From positions 4,028,001 to 4,092,000 of the forward strand of contig CP168152.1 of NCBI GenBank assembly GCA_041545745.1: 64,000 nucleotides of DNA, written 5' to 3'. Source of the stretch: Stenotrophomonas indicatrix (GTDB taxonomy: Bacteria > Pseudomonadota > Gammaproteobacteria > Xanthomonadales > Xanthomonadaceae). A program made the position numbers and the translations under genes. A model generated the notes under the pieces. It was not told the DNA's origin. It saw only the letters and a list, made by a program, of their open reading frames with translations, and ran no database searches. Below are positions 1-10,248 of the stretch, one piece after another (within the stretch, counting starts at the first letter, position 1; every line of letters starts with the position of its first letter).

Positions 1-207
1 GGCAGCGACTCCGACATCCGCCTGAAGGATGCCAAGGGCGTGATCGGCACCGTCGGTGTGGACATGAACATCAACTCGACCTGGTTCGCCCGTGCCGACG
101 CCCGCTACATGCGCTCGCGTCCGGACGTGAAGGTCGGCGGCGAGAAGATCGGCGAAGCGAAGATGGATCCGTGGACCGTCGGCTTCGGCATCGGCGCCCG
201 CTTCTAA
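1..207 (+). CDS. ompW: OmpW family outer membrane protein, C-terminal end
   Basis: The window opens inside this gene; only the last 68 residues are present. They contain alternating polar/apolar beta-strand patterns and end in DPWTVGFGIGARF, a terminal aromatic (Phe) typical of outer-membrane barrels assembled by the Bam machinery. The DPW..GFGIG ending is characteristic of OmpW, an eight-stranded barrel for small hydrophobic molecules. A strong hairpin follows the stop. The N-terminus lies outside the window, so the family call rests on the C-terminal strands alone. Confidence 0.75.
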   Translation, partial: GSDSDIRLKDAKGVIGTVGVDMNINSTWFARADARYMRSRPDVKVGGEKIGEAKMDPWTVGFGIGARF

Positions 208-232
208 GCGCTTCTGCATCATTGTTGTACCG

Positions 233-256
233 CGACGGGCCCTTCGGGGCCCGTCG
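233..256 (+). terminator. Rho-independent terminator after ompW
   Basis: A perfect 10-bp stem (CGACGGGCCC / GGGCCCGTCG) closes on a TTCG tetraloop 25 bases after the ompW stop. The following T tract is short and interrupted (TCGTTT), so termination may be partial. Confidence 0.75.
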
Positions 257-278
257 TCGTTTCCGTCACCCGCATTAG

Positions 279-305
279 GTAGAGTCGACTGCCAGTCGAC
301 TCTAC
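279..305. repeat. SMAG-type GTAG palindrome
   Basis: A 27-bp palindrome with 12-bp arms starting GTAGAGTCGACT around a 3-base centre. GTAG at the foot is the hallmark of SMAG repeats of S. maltophilia, which usually lie between genes and fold into mRNA hairpins. Here it sits 22 bases before glpD. Confidence 0.8.
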
Positions 306-327
306 ACAAACGGGATGCGGAGGCGCG

Positions 328-1812
328 ATGGACGAGGTCGACCTGCTGGTGATCGGCGGTGGCATCAACGGTGCCGGTATCGCCCGTGATGCCAGTGGCC
401 GTGGCCTGAAGGTGCTGCTGTGCGAACAGCACGACCTCGCAGCGCACACCTCCAGCGCCAGCAGCAAGCTGATCCATGGCGGCCTGCGCTACTTGGAGCA
501 GAGCGAGTTCGGCCTGGTGCGCAAGGCGCTGGGTGAGCGCGAGGTGGTGCGCCGGCAGGCGCCGTTCCTGGTGCGGCCGCTGTGTTTCGTGCTTCCGTGG
601 CAACCGCACCTGCGGCCACGCTGGATGCTGCGCCTCGGCCTTTGGCTGTACGACCACCTGGGCCGGCGCAGCCCCGCCTTCCCTGCATCGCGCCGCATGG
701 ATCTGCACGACGATCCGCTCGGCGCGCTGCTGTCGCCCCAGCTGCGGCAGGCCTTCAGCTATGCCGATGCGCAGGTGGATGATGCGCGGCTGGTCATCCT
801 CAACGCGCTCGACGCTGCGCAACGGGGTGCGCGCATCCTGACCGGCACGCGCTGCGTGGATCTGCGACGCGGGCAGGGGCGCTGGCGCGTCGTGCTGGAA
901 GACACATCCGGCCATCAGCAGACCGTGCAGGCACGGGCGGTGGCCAACGCCGCAGGCCCTTGGGCTGGCGGCCTGCTGGAGCGCATGCACGCCCGCAGCG
1001 GCGGACCCGCGCTGCGCCTGGTGCAGGGCAGCCACATCGTGCTGCGCCGCCCCTGGCCGAACGACAGGGCCTGCCTGCTGCAGCAGCCCGACGGCCGCGT
1101 GGTATTCCTGCTGCCCTTCCACGACCATCTGCTCGTCGGTACCACCGACACCGACTATCGCGGTGACCCCGCACGCTGCGGCGTGCTGCCTTCGGAGGTG
1201 GACTACCTGTGCAGCGCGGCCAACGGCTACCTGCGCGACCCGATCACACCTGCCGAGGTGGTCTGGCAGTTTGCTGGCGTGCGCCCGTTGCTGGCCGACC
1301 CGGACCCGCGCGCGGCGAAACTGAGCCGCGACTATCGCCTGCAACTGGACGCCGAGGGTGCGCCTGCGCTGCACGTGCTGGGCGGCAAGCTGACCACGTA
1401 CCGGGTGCTGGCCGAGGAAGCACTGGACCTGCTGCGCCCCTATCTGCCAGGCGCTGGCCCCGCCTGGACGGCGGCAGGCGACCCGCTGCCCGGCAGCGAC
1501 TGGGGCGATGCCGGGCAGGCACGCGAGCAACTACAGCAACAGGCCCCGTGGCTGCCGGAGACCATGGTGCGGCGCTGGGCAAGCGCCTATGGCAGCCGCA
1601 GCGTCGATCTGCTGCACGGCGCGAGCACCCTGCTCGATCTGGGCGAAGACTTTGGCGCTGGCCTGCACGCACGCGAGGTGGCGTTCCTGTGCGACCACGA
1701 GTGGGCCCGCAGCGCCGAGGATGTACTGTGGCGACGGAGCAAGCTGGGGCTGCAGATGGATGCGGCGCAGGCGGCACGGCTGCAGGCGTGGATGGATTCA
1801 CATTGCCGGTAA
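328..1812 (+). CDS. glpD: Aerobic glycerol-3-phosphate dehydrogenase
   Basis: An FAD-dependent enzyme at the inner face of the inner membrane that oxidises sn-glycerol-3-phosphate to dihydroxyacetone phosphate and passes electrons to quinone. The 494 residues match the usual length of about 500. Seen: the N-terminal dinucleotide-binding motif GGGINGAG (residues 10-17), the family signature SSKLIHGGLRYLE (about 46-58), and the C-terminal DAO domain with HVLGGKLTTYR. The start has a good GGAGG eight bases upstream. It is followed 63 bases later by glpK on the same strand, so the pair probably forms a glycerol-use operon; no glpF or glpR is in view. Confidence 0.95.
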   Translation: MDEVDLLVIGGGINGAGIARDASGRGLKVLLCEQHDLAAHTSSASSKLIHGGLRYLEQSEFGLVRKALGEREVVRRQAPFLVRPLCFVLPWQPHLRPRWMLRLGLWLYDHLGRRSPAFPASRRMDLHDDPLGALLSPQLRQAFSYADAQVDDARLVILNALDAAQRGARILTGTRCVDLRRGQGRWRVVLEDTSGHQQTVQARAVANAAGPWAGGLLERMHARSGGPALRLVQGSHIVLRRPWPNDRACLLQQPDGRVVFLLPFHDHLLVGTTDTDYRGDPARCGVLPSEVDYLCSAANGYLRDPITPAEVVWQFAGVRPLLADPDPRAAKLSRDYRLQLDAEGAPALHVLGGKLTTYRVLAEEALDLLRPYLPGAGPAWTAAGDPLPGSDWGDAGQAREQLQQQAPWLPETMVRRWASAYGSRSVDLLHGASTLLDLGEDFGAGLHAREVAFLCDHEWARSAEDVLWRRSKLGLQMDAAQAARLQAWMDSHCR

Positions 1813-3375
<1,563 letters not shown>

Positions 3376-3377
3376 CG

Positions 3378-3453
3378 GTAGTGCCGGCCGCTGGCCGGCA
3401 ACCCCATGATCTTTGGTGTCGTTTGCAGATTGCCGGCCAGCGGCCGGCACTAC
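3378..3453. repeat. Paired SMAG repeats in inverted orientation
   Basis: Two GTAG-footed hairpins face each other: GTAGTGCCGGCCGCTGGCC at the left and its near-perfect reverse complement ending GGCCGGCACTAC at the right, with about 25 unique bases between. The pair lies between the convergent glpK and metQ genes and could act as a bidirectional RNA hairpin or terminator. Confidence 0.8.
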
Positions 3454-3502
3454 CACATGGCCAGAACGGCCGTAGCGCCGGGCCATGCCCGGCGATCGGC
3501 GG

Positions 3503-4297
3503 TCAGAACGCCGGCAGCACCGCGCCCTTGTACTTGGTCTCGATGAAGGTCTTCACCTGCGGGCTGGTCAGCGCCTTGGCCAGCTTCTGCACGCGGGCAT
3601 CATCCTTGTTGTCCGGGCGGGCGACCAGGAAATTCACGTACGGCGAGTCCTTGCTCTCGATCGCCAGCGCGTCCTTGGTCGGGTTCAGACCGGCATCCAG
3701 CGCATAGTTGGTGTTGATCAGGGCCAGATCGACCTGGTCCAGCACGCGCGGCAGCATGGCCGAATCCAGCTCGCGGAACTTCAGGTTCTTCGGGTTGGAC
3801 ACGATGTCGCGCTGGGTGGCCAGCGCATTGGTCGGGTCTTTCAGCTCGATCACGCCAGCCTTGTGCAGCAGGATCAACGCGCGGCTGTTGTTGCTCGGGT
3901 CGTTGGGGATCACCACATCGGCTCCTTCACGCAGCTCGGCCAGCGACTTGATCTTGCGCGAGTAAGCACCGAACGGCTCGATGTGCACGCCCACCACCTT
4001 GGTCAGGTCGGTCTTGCGATCACGGTTGTAGGCGTCCAGGTACGGCTCGGTCTGGAAGTAGTTGGCATCCACCTGCTTCTGCACCAGCTGGTCGTTGGGC
4101 TGCACGTAGTCGTTGAACACGCGCACGTCCAGCTCCACGCCTTCCTGCTTGAGGATCGGCTTGACCACTTCCAGGATCTCGGCATGCGGCACGGCGGTGG
4201 CGGCCACCACCAGCTTCTGCGAAGGCTCGCCGGACTTGCCGCAGGCGGTCAGTGCCAGCGCAGCGGCGAACAGGGGCAGCAACAGGGTCTTCTTCAT
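3503..4297 (-). CDS. metQ: MetQ/NlpA family substrate-binding lipoprotein
   Basis: Substrate-binding component of a methionine-type ABC importer, anchored by lipid in the periplasm. A signal peptide ends in LTAC, with Cys19 as the lipidation site. The mature part carries NlpA-family hallmarks: VPHAEILEVVKPILK, FNDYVQPND, QTEPYLDAY, IPNDPSNNSRAL and LALINTNYALDAG. At 264 residues it has the usual length. No metN or metI is adjacent, so the permease and ATPase must be elsewhere. It lies 26 bases behind the YafY-type regulator on the same strand. The ligand (D/L-methionine) is inferred from family. Confidence 0.88.
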   Translation of the reverse strand: MKKTLLLPLFAAALALTACGKSGEPSQKLVVAATAVPHAEILEVVKPILKQEGVELDVRVFNDYVQPNDQLVQKQVDANYFQTEPYLDAYNRDRKTDLTKVVGVHIEPFGAYSRKIKSLAELREGADVVIPNDPSNNSRALILLHKAGVIELKDPTNALATQRDIVSNPKNLKFRELDSAMLPRVLDQVDLALINTNYALDAGLNPTKDALAIESKDSPYVNFLVARPDNKDDARVQKLAKALTSPQVKTFIETKYKGAVLPAF

Positions 4298-4323
4298 GGG
4301 CGCAATCGATCTCGGGGGAGTTG

Positions 4324-5295
4324 TCAGGATTTTTCGTAGTTGGTCAGGGCCAGTTCCAGCAATGCCTTGGCCTGCTCGCGCAGCATCATCGGCTCGACGA
4401 TCTCGGCATCGGACCCGTAATGCAACACGTCCATCAACAGTTCGCGCGACACGCTGTAAGGCACCTTCAGTTCGTAGCGGCCGTCCGCGAGGAAGCGGCC
4501 CTGCTGCTTGGAGTGCCAGTGTTCGTCGGCCACCCAGCGCGCGGCCTTGGCACTGAACAGGATGGTTGCCCAGCCCTTCGGCGCACCGGAGAAGATGCCG
4601 TAGCTGGCGCCCAGCTGCTCGTCCAGCTCGCTGTCGGCAACATCACGGGCGGTGCTGTCGATCACCCGCGCCTTGTAGATGCGGTCCACCGCGAAGCTGC
4701 GCAGGGCCTCGCGATCATGGTCCCAGCCGTCCAGATACCAGTTGTCGCGGTAGTGGGTCAGCCGCTGCGGCGATACCGTGCGCTTGGTCGCTTCGTCGGT
4801 CGAGCGGGCACGGTATTCAAAGCCCAGCTGCTTGCGTTCCAGCACCGCCGAGGCCACCGAACGGAAGCTGGCTTCATCGAACTTGCGGCCACGGTGCGGA
4901 ATCACCCGGACCCGGTCCACCGGCCAGCTGGAAACACCGGCCTGGGCGGCCAGCAGGCTTTCGATGCGCTGCTGCAGCGGCGCCAGCACCGAAGACAGCA
5001 CGCCACCGCCGGTACGGGCCAGCAGGTGCTGCGAGGCCAGCAGCGCGTGCAGTTCCTCCGAGCTCAGCCATAGGCCGGGCAGCTCGAAGCGGTCGCTCTC
5101 GTCGGCCAGGTAGCGGAAGCCGGCCTCGCCATCGCCCTCGATCGGCGCCATCAGCGCATCGCGCAGGAACGCCAGGTCGCGGTAGACGGTGGCCCGGGAG
5201 CAACCGAGCTTGTCCTGCAGGGTCGCCACCGTCACCGGATAGCGTGCGGACTTGAGCAGACGATGCAGGGCGGTGATGCGTTCGTATCGGTCCAT
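4324..5295 (-). CDS. YafY-type WYL-domain transcriptional regulator
   Basis: A 323-residue regulator with an N-terminal winged helix-turn-helix (about 1-60, including LQDKLGCSRATVYRDLAFLRDAL) and a WYL domain (about 145-215, with the NWYLDGWDHDREALRSFAVDRI stretch) followed by a WCX-like C-terminal extension. WYL domains sense nucleic-acid or small ligands; the target is unknown. The start was chosen at the ATG preceded by GGGGG, not the longer frame reaching under the lipoprotein gene. It is divergent from that lipoprotein gene with 81 bases between, and probably cotranscribed with metQ. Confidence 0.85.
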   Translation of the reverse strand: MDRYERITALHRLLKSARYPVTVATLQDKLGCSRATVYRDLAFLRDALMAPIEGDGEAGFRYLADESDRFELPGLWLSSEELHALLASQHLLARTGGGVLSSVLAPLQQRIESLLAAQAGVSSWPVDRVRVIPHRGRKFDEASFRSVASAVLERKQLGFEYRARSTDEATKRTVSPQRLTHYRDNWYLDGWDHDREALRSFAVDRIYKARVIDSTARDVADSELDEQLGASYGIFSGAPKGWATILFSAKAARWVADEHWHSKQQGRFLADGRYELKVPYSVSRELLMDVLHYGSDAEIVEPMMLREQAKALLELALTNYEKS

Positions 5296-5376
5296 GCCCC
5301 CGATTATGTCCGAGTCTCGGGCGTTGTGGCGGACGATTGGGCTATCGTGGGCGCCCCCTGCCCTGCGGAGCGCCCG

Positions 5377-5979
5377 ATGCGCCGGTTGTCTGTCCTGCCC
5401 CTGCTGGCCTGCCTGCTGCTGGCCGCCTGCGACCGCACACCGGCGCCCACCGGTACTGCAACGCCCGTCCCCGCTGCCGATCCGGCACAGGCGGTGCTGT
5501 CTGCCAGCCAGCGGTTTGCCGCCCTGCGCAGCTTCCACGCCGAGCTGGAGGTGCTGGGCGCGCAGCAACCGGTACGTACCGCGATGGACTTCGTCGCCCC
5601 GGACCGCTTCCGGGTGCAGACCCCTGCCGGGCCGCAGGTGATCATCGGCGACACCATGTTCCTGCAGACCGACGATGCGATCCGCCAGGTACCGACCCCG
5701 CCAGGGCTGCTGGAGCAATGGCGCAGCCCGCTGCCCGCCGATATCCCCGCCCAGGCCCTGCAGGCCGAAGACCTGGGCGAGCAGACGCTGGATGGGGTCA
5801 GCACGCGCCACTACCGCCTGCGTGGCGCCACCGCCGGTGAACGCCTGGAGTACTGGGTGGATGCGCAGGGCCTGCCACGGCAGATCGTGCGCAGTGGCCA
5901 CAACAACGGCAAACCCTTCCAGCTGCGGCTGCGCTACTCGCGCTTCAACGATCCTGCCCTGCAGGTCGACCTGCCCTGA
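5377..5979 (+). CDS. Lipoprotein with LolA/LolB-like DUF2092-type fold
   Basis: The 200-residue protein starts at an ATG with GGAG nine bases upstream. It has a lipoprotein signal peptide with lipobox LLAAC (Cys near residue 18), a Pro/Ala/Thr linker, and a beta-rich domain with features of outer-membrane lipoprotein-sorting-type proteins: RTAMDFVAPDRFRVQT, a tyrosine/arginine-rich middle, and WVDAQGLPRQIV. Such proteins form half-open barrels binding lipid. The exact role is unknown. Confidence 0.65.
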   Translation: MRRLSVLPLLACLLLAACDRTPAPTGTATPVPAADPAQAVLSASQRFAALRSFHAELEVLGAQQPVRTAMDFVAPDRFRVQTPAGPQVIIGDTMFLQTDDAIRQVPTPPGLLEQWRSPLPADIPAQALQAEDLGEQTLDGVSTRHYRLRGATAGERLEYWVDAQGLPRQIVRSGHNNGKPFQLRLRYSRFNDPALQVDLP

Positions 5980-6086
5980 ATGGGGCTCGCCGACAACGCC
6001 TGCTGAAGCAGGCGGGACGGGCGATTCGGACGGTCATCACGCATCCAGTATCATCACCGGCTGCCAATCGCTTTGGAGAAGCCTCG

Positions 6087-6863
6087 ATGTCCCTGCGCGT
6101 GTCCCTGCTGGTCCCCTTGCTGCTCTGCGCCCCGCTGGCGTATGCGCAGGATGCCTCCGAACTGGCGGCAATGTCCTCGCCATGGAGTGGCAGTGGTGGC
6201 GAACTCGGCTTCGCGTCGGCACGTGGCAACAGCAGCACCGAGAGCTTCAACGGCCGCCTGCGCCTGCGCTACACCGATGGCGACTGGGTGCACAGCATGG
6301 ACCTGTTCGGTCTGCGCTCCAGTTCCAAGGTGATCGAGACCAGCGACGACGGCACCACCACCCGCCGCAACAACACCACCGCCAACCGCTACACCGGCAG
6401 TGCTGGCAGCGCGCTGCAGCTGGGCGAACATCGCCAGCTGACCGCCACGGTACGTACCGAGCGTGATGATTTCGCCACCTACGATCGGCAGAGCTCGTTC
6501 GGCCTGGGTTACGGCACCCGGTTGTGGAACACCGAGCGCTTCTCGTTCGATGCGCAGATCGGCCCCGGTGTGCGCCGCACCCACAGCACCGAGGACGATC
6601 GCACCCGCACCGGCCTGATCGGTCGTGGCCTGTTCGACCTGAAGTACTCGCTGACCGACAACACCGACCTGATCAACACGCTGCTGGTCGAATCGGGTTC
6701 GTACAACACCTTCGGCCAGAACGATTTCGGTGTCTCGGTGAGCATGAACGAGCACCTGGCGCTGAAGGCCGGCTGGCAGGCGCGTTACAACAGCGACGTC
6801 GCCGAGGACAAGCGCAAGACCGATACGCTGACCACGATGAACGTGGTCTACAAGTTCAAGTAA
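6087..6863 (+). CDS. DUF481 (YdiY-like) outer-membrane beta-barrel protein
   Basis: A 258-residue secreted protein with signal peptide MSLRVSLLVPLLLCAPLAYAQ and a mature part made of repeated amphipathic strands. ELGFASARGNSSTESFNGRL near the N-terminus is the typical DUF481 opening (salt-induced outer membrane protein family), and the protein ends in KFK after an aromatic strand. Preceded by GGAGAAGCC. A terminator follows directly. No function is established for the family beyond an envelope location. Confidence 0.8.
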   Translation: MSLRVSLLVPLLLCAPLAYAQDASELAAMSSPWSGSGGELGFASARGNSSTESFNGRLRLRYTDGDWVHSMDLFGLRSSSKVIETSDDGTTTRRNNTTANRYTGSAGSALQLGEHRQLTATVRTERDDFATYDRQSSFGLGYGTRLWNTERFSFDAQIGPGVRRTHSTEDDRTRTGLIGRGLFDLKYSLTDNTDLINTLLVESGSYNTFGQNDFGVSVSMNEHLALKAGWQARYNSDVAEDKRKTDTLTTMNVVYKFK

Positions 6864-6867
6864 GCGA

Positions 6868-6896
6868 AACGGGCGCCTGGCGCCCGTTCTGCTTTT
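6868..6896 (+). terminator. Rho-independent terminator after the DUF481 gene
   Basis: A symmetrical hairpin AACGGGCGC...GCGCCCGTT starts five bases after the stop and is followed by CTGCTTTT. Confidence 0.85.
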
Positions 6897-6897
6897 G

Positions 6898-6969
6898 GTA
6901 GTGCCGGCCGTTGGCCGGCAACTGCATTCAATCAGGATCATGAGGTTGCCGGTCAGCGGCCGGCACTAC
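6898..6969. repeat. Paired SMAG repeats
   Basis: Left arm begins GTAGTGCCGGCCGTTGGCC; right arm ends GCGGCCGGCACTAC. The pair sits between the convergent DUF481 and hemC genes, the same arrangement as the pair behind glpK. Confidence 0.8.
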
Positions 6970-6979
6970 CTGCGGTGGC

Positions 6980-7891
6980 TCAGACGTTCAACAGCTCGCC
7001 GGCACCCGCCTCCAGCAGCATCTTCGCCACGCGCTGGCCCAGCGCTTCCGGGTCACTGGCCGGGCCCACGGCGTCGGCACGCACCGCGCGGCCGTCACTG
7101 GCACTGCCGACCAGACCCTGCAGGTGCAGATCCTGCCCCTGCCACTGCGCTATCGCCGCCACCGGCACATGACAGCTGCCGTGCAGCGCGCGGTTCATCG
7201 CCCGCTCCGCTTCCACACAAGCGCGCGTGGCGGCGTCATCCAGGCCTGCGAACAACGCCATCAGCGCCGCATTGCCGCCATCGCACTCCACCGCTACCGC
7301 GCCCTGTGCCGGCGCCGGCAGCCACTGCGGCGGCTGCAGGCGGGCGACGATGCGCCCCCCCAGGCCCAACCGCTCCAGCCCAGCCACCGCCAGCACGATG
7401 GCGTCGTAGCCACCGTTGTCGAGCTTGGCCAGGCGGGTGTTGACGTTGCCGCGCAGGTCCAGCAGTTCCAGGTCCGGGCGCAGCGCGCGCAGCTGGGCCT
7501 GGCGGCGCAGTGACGAGGTACCGACGCGCGCACCGATCGGCAGCGCATCCAGCGACGCATACAGGTTGGAGACGAAGCCGTCTGCCGGATCGTGCCGGGT
7601 CAGCATCGCCGGCAGCGCGAACGGCGCATCCAGTTCCATCGGCACGTCCTTCAGCGAATGCACCGCGCAATCGGCCTCGCCACGCAGCATGGCCAGCTCC
7701 AGTTCCTTGAGGAACAGGCCCTTGCCACCGATGGCCGCCAGCGAGCGATCCAGCACTTCATCGCCGCGGGTGCTCATCGGCACCAGTTCCACGTGCAGAT
7801 CGGGATGTGCCTGGCGCAGGCGGTCGGCGACGTGTTCGCTCTGCCAGAGGGCGAGCGGGCTCTTGCGGGTGGCGATGCGGACGGTTTCCAT
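6980..7891 (-). CDS. hemC: Porphobilinogen deaminase (hydroxymethylbilane synthase)
   Basis: Cytosolic heme/tetrapyrrole enzyme that joins four porphobilinogen molecules into hydroxymethylbilane. Seen: [10 protein letters not shown] at the N-terminus, [31 protein letters not shown], and the cofactor loop [12 protein letters not shown], whose Cys carries the dipyrromethane cofactor. The 303 residues match the family. The start [11 protein letters not shown] was chosen because homology begins there; the upstream codons run into a repeat. It lies downstream of the AlgZ/AlgR-like genes on the same strand, as in pseudomonads, but separated by about 570 bases of repeats. Confidence 0.96.
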   Translation of the reverse strand: METVRIATRKSPLALWQSEHVADRLRQAHPDLHVELVPMSTRGDEVLDRSLAAIGGKGLFLKELELAMLRGEADCAVHSLKDVPMELDAPFALPAMLTRHDPADGFVSNLYASLDALPIGARVGTSSLRRQAQLRALRPDLELLDLRGNVNTRLAKLDNGGYDAIVLAVAGLERLGLGGRIVARLQPPQWLPAPAQGAVAVECDGGNAALMALFAGLDDAATRACVEAERAMNRALHGSCHVPVAAIAQWQGQDLHLQGLVGSASDGRAVRADAVGPASDPEALGQRVAKMLLEAGAGELLNV

Positions 7892-7967
7892 CCTTTCATT
7901 ATCGCGCCTATCGGCGGGATACGGCCAACGGCGGAGCCCCTCGTGGCTTGAAGCAGCAGCTGGGCTT

Positions 7968-8073
7968 GGCCGGTCGGGGTGGGCTGCGCAGGGGTCGCTG
8001 CAAGTACGTCCATGTAAGCTCGGTCGCCGCATCCATGCGGCTCACGCCCCTGCGCAGCCCACCCCGACCGGCC
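7968..8073. repeat. Long dyad element 1, upstream of hemC
   Basis: Perfect 27-bp arms (7968-7994 and 8047-8073) with core GGTCGGGGTGGGCTGCGCAG enclose about 52 bases that contain further short stems. An RNA copy would form a very stable extended hairpin. It lies between the AlgR-like gene and hemC. Confidence 0.8.
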
Positions 8074-8109
8074 TCTGACAGTTTCCGTGTGCGTCAGCCA
8101 CGGAAGATC

Positions 8110-8156
8110 AAAAGAAAAAAGAAAAAAGAAAAAAGCAGAAGCAGAAGCAGAAGCAA
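8110..8156. repeat. Purine-rich microsatellite
   Basis: About three copies of AAAAAAG followed by three to four copies of GCAGAA form a low-complexity purine tract on the + strand. Length could vary between strains. Confidence 0.75.
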
Positions 8157-8171
8157 CAGCCGACAGCTTCC

Positions 8172-8212
8172 GGGGTCAGATCCCTTTTCCGCAGGAAAAG
8201 GGATCTGACCCC
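8172..8212. repeat. Perfect 19-bp inverted repeat
   Basis: Arms GGGGTCAGATCCCTTTTCC and its exact reverse complement flank a 3-base loop (GCA), followed on the + strand by TCTTTCCC. It resembles a terminator or a mobile intergenic palindrome. Confidence 0.8.
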
Positions 8213-8268
8213 TCTTTCCCGCCCGATAACAACAATGCCTTTGCCGTCCGACGCAGTGGACAACGAGA

Positions 8269-8376
8269 GGGTTGGGCCGGGGTGGGGTGGCGGGACCGTT
8301 GGCGCCAAGGATGGCGCCATCGAGCCCCCATGGATGGGTTTACGGCGTGTCCCGCCACCCCACCCCGGCCCAACCC
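8269..8376. repeat. Long dyad element 2, between algR-like gene and hemC
   Basis: Perfect 28-bp arms (8269-8296 and 8349-8376) with core TTGGGCCGGGGTGGGGTGG enclose about 52 bases, including a nested GGCGCCAAGGATGGCGCC hairpin. Overall size and plan match dyad element 1, though the arm sequences differ. 8377-8462 holds only CTGTTG-type low complexity before the algR-like stop. Confidence 0.8.
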
Positions 8377-8462
8377 AGCACGTGACACCGACGAGCCGAC
8401 CAACCCGCTGTTGCTGTTGCTGTTGCTGTCGAAGCAGTCGCGGCCGCAGGCCGCGCGGAACC

Positions 8463-9191
8463 TCACAGATGCCGCAATTCCTGCTTCAGCGTCGCCACGC
8501 AGCGCCGACTCACTTCCAGCGGCTGCTTGCCATGCCGCAGCACCGCCTGCACCTGGCCTCCGCTGCCACGACGCAGTTCCACCAGCTCATGGCGCGCCAC
8601 CAGGCAATTGCGATGGATGCGCACGAAGCGGCTGGCGAACTCTTCCTCCAGCGACTTCAACGATTCCTCGATCAGGTCTTCGCCACGTGCGTGATGCACC
8701 ACCACGTACTTTTCTTCGGCCTGAAGATAGTGGATGTCGTCCAGCGGAATCAATCGCAGGCTGCCGCGCAGGCGGGCACACAGCATGCTGCGCGCCTGGC
8801 CGCCGGTGTGCTGGGGTTGGCCGTCACGGCCGGCCAGGAAGGTGCGTGCGCGTGCGATCGCCGCCGCCAGCCGTTCGGCGCGCACCGGCTTCATCAGGTA
8901 ATCGATGGCCGCCGCCTCGAACGCCGACAGCGCGTGCGCATCGTAGGCGGTGCAGAACACCACGGCCGGCCTCGGCTCGAAACTGGCCAGATGGCGGGCC
9001 GCTTCCAGTCCGTCCAGGCCAGGCATGGCGATGTCCAGCAGGACCAGGTCCGGCTGCAGTTCGGCGCACGCGTGCAGGGCCTGCTCGCCGTTGCCGGCCT
9101 CGGCCACCACGTCCACCCCTTCCTGCGCGGCCAGCAGGCTGCGCAGGCGCTCGCGCGCCAGCGGCTCGTCATCGGCGATGACTACCCTCAC
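8463..9191 (-). CDS. algR: AlgR-like LytTR response regulator
   Basis: A 242-residue regulator: receiver domain (about 1-120) with acidic pocket IADDE, phosphoacceptor Asp in LVLLDIAMPG and TAYDAHAL...DYLMKPV; then a LytTR DNA-binding domain (about 140-240) with YLQAEEKYVVVHH and FVRIHRNCLVARHELVEL. The adjacent histidine kinase and downstream hemC reproduce the algZ/fimS-algR-hemC order of pseudomonads, where it controls type IV pili and alginate. Targets here are not shown. It starts 10 bases behind the kinase gene. Confidence 0.85.
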   Translation of the reverse strand: MRVVIADDEPLARERLRSLLAAQEGVDVVAEAGNGEQALHACAELQPDLVLLDIAMPGLDGLEAARHLASFEPRPAVVFCTAYDAHALSAFEAAAIDYLMKPVRAERLAAAIARARTFLAGRDGQPQHTGGQARSMLCARLRGSLRLIPLDDIHYLQAEEKYVVVHHARGEDLIEESLKSLEEEFASRFVRIHRNCLVARHELVELRRGSGGQVQAVLRHGKQPLEVSRRCVATLKQELRHL

Positions 9192-9201
9192 GATCGTCCC
9201 C

Positions 9202-10245
9202 TCACTGGATCGGCACTGTCACCTGGCAGGCATAGTAGCCCTCGCTCCAGCCAGCCGTCATCCGCGCGGCGCGGCCGAAGCGCCAGCTCAGGCGATGGCC
9301 GATGCTGTGCTGGGCATGGCCTGCTCCCTGGGCCAGGGCAAGCCCGGGCACCTGCGGATCCGGCGCAGGATTGCGTACGCGGATCTGCAGCTCGTTGCCC
9401 ACACAGGCCAGATGCAGCTCGATGGTGCCGCCTTCGGGCAGGCGCGAGATGCCGTGCAGCACCGCGTTTTCCACCAGGGGCTGCAGCACCAGCCGCGGCA
9501 TCGGCAAATCCCAGGGCAGCGGTTCGTCGCGCTGCCAGTGCACCCGCAGGCGGTCGCCCAGACGCAGTGATTCAATCGAGAGATAGCGCTCGGCCAGTTC
9601 ACACTCATCGCGCAGGGTCGAATCGCCCTCGCCCGCCCCCAGCGCGGCGCGGAACAGATCGGACAGGTCGAGCACGGCACGCTCGGCCACCGCCGGGTCG
9701 CGATGCAGCAGGCTGGCGATCAGGTTCATGCTGTTGAACAGGAAATGCGGGCGGATGCGCGCCTGCAGGGCGTCGGCCTGCGCGCGGGCATTGGCCTGCA
9801 CCTGCGCCGCCCAGCGGTCGCTGACATAGAAGTAGCGCAGCGCCAGCGCGGTGATCAGCGCCGTGGTGGCCGCGCTACCCAGGGTGAAGCGCCAGAAACC
9901 GATGCCGCGCGCGAAGTTGTCGCCCAGCACGGCATACAGGGCATGGATGATGCCCGCGCACAGGATGGCGATCAGCGCGGCCAGACCGACAGCGGCGACG
10001 GCGCCCAGCAGTTCCGGCAGCTTCGACAGCGCCTGCCGCAGCAGGCACAGGCTGGCGGTGACCGCCAGCGCCAGCCACAGCGCGAAACCGCTGGCCGAGG
10101 CCAGTTCACCCATCGTCCAATGGCGGCTGCCATCGGGCGCCAGCGCCAGCACCACCACCACCAGTTCGGCCAGGCCGAGCATCGCCGCCAGCCGCGGCAG
10201 GCGACACAGTTCCGGCATCCACGGGGTGGCAGCGCTCGCGGCCAT
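9202..10245 (-). CDS. algZ: AlgZ/FimS-type membrane histidine kinase
   Basis: A 347-residue sensor with about four N-terminal transmembrane helices (residues 17-150), then a His_kinase domain with RIRPHFLFNSMNLIASLL (phospho-His in PHFLFN) and an ATPase region with RLVLQPLVENAVLHGI. This is the LytS/FimS class, which pairs with LytTR regulators. It is four bases downstream of the esterase gene and 10 bases upstream of the AlgR-like gene, indicating one transcript. Confidence 0.87.
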   Translation of the reverse strand: MAASAATPWMPELCRLPRLAAMLGLAELVVVVLALAPDGSRHWTMGELASASGFALWLALAVTASLCLLRQALSKLPELLGAVAAVGLAALIAILCAGIIHALYAVLGDNFARGIGFWRFTLGSAATTALITALALRYFYVSDRWAAQVQANARAQADALQARIRPHFLFNSMNLIASLLHRDPAVAERAVLDLSDLFRAALGAGEGDSTLRDECELAERYLSIESLRLGDRLRVHWQRDEPLPWDLPMPRLVLQPLVENAVLHGISRLPEGGTIELHLACVGNELQIRVRNPAPDPQVPGLALAQGAGHAQHSIGHRLSWRFGRAARMTAGWSEGYYACQVTVPIQ

Positions 10246-10248
10246 GGC

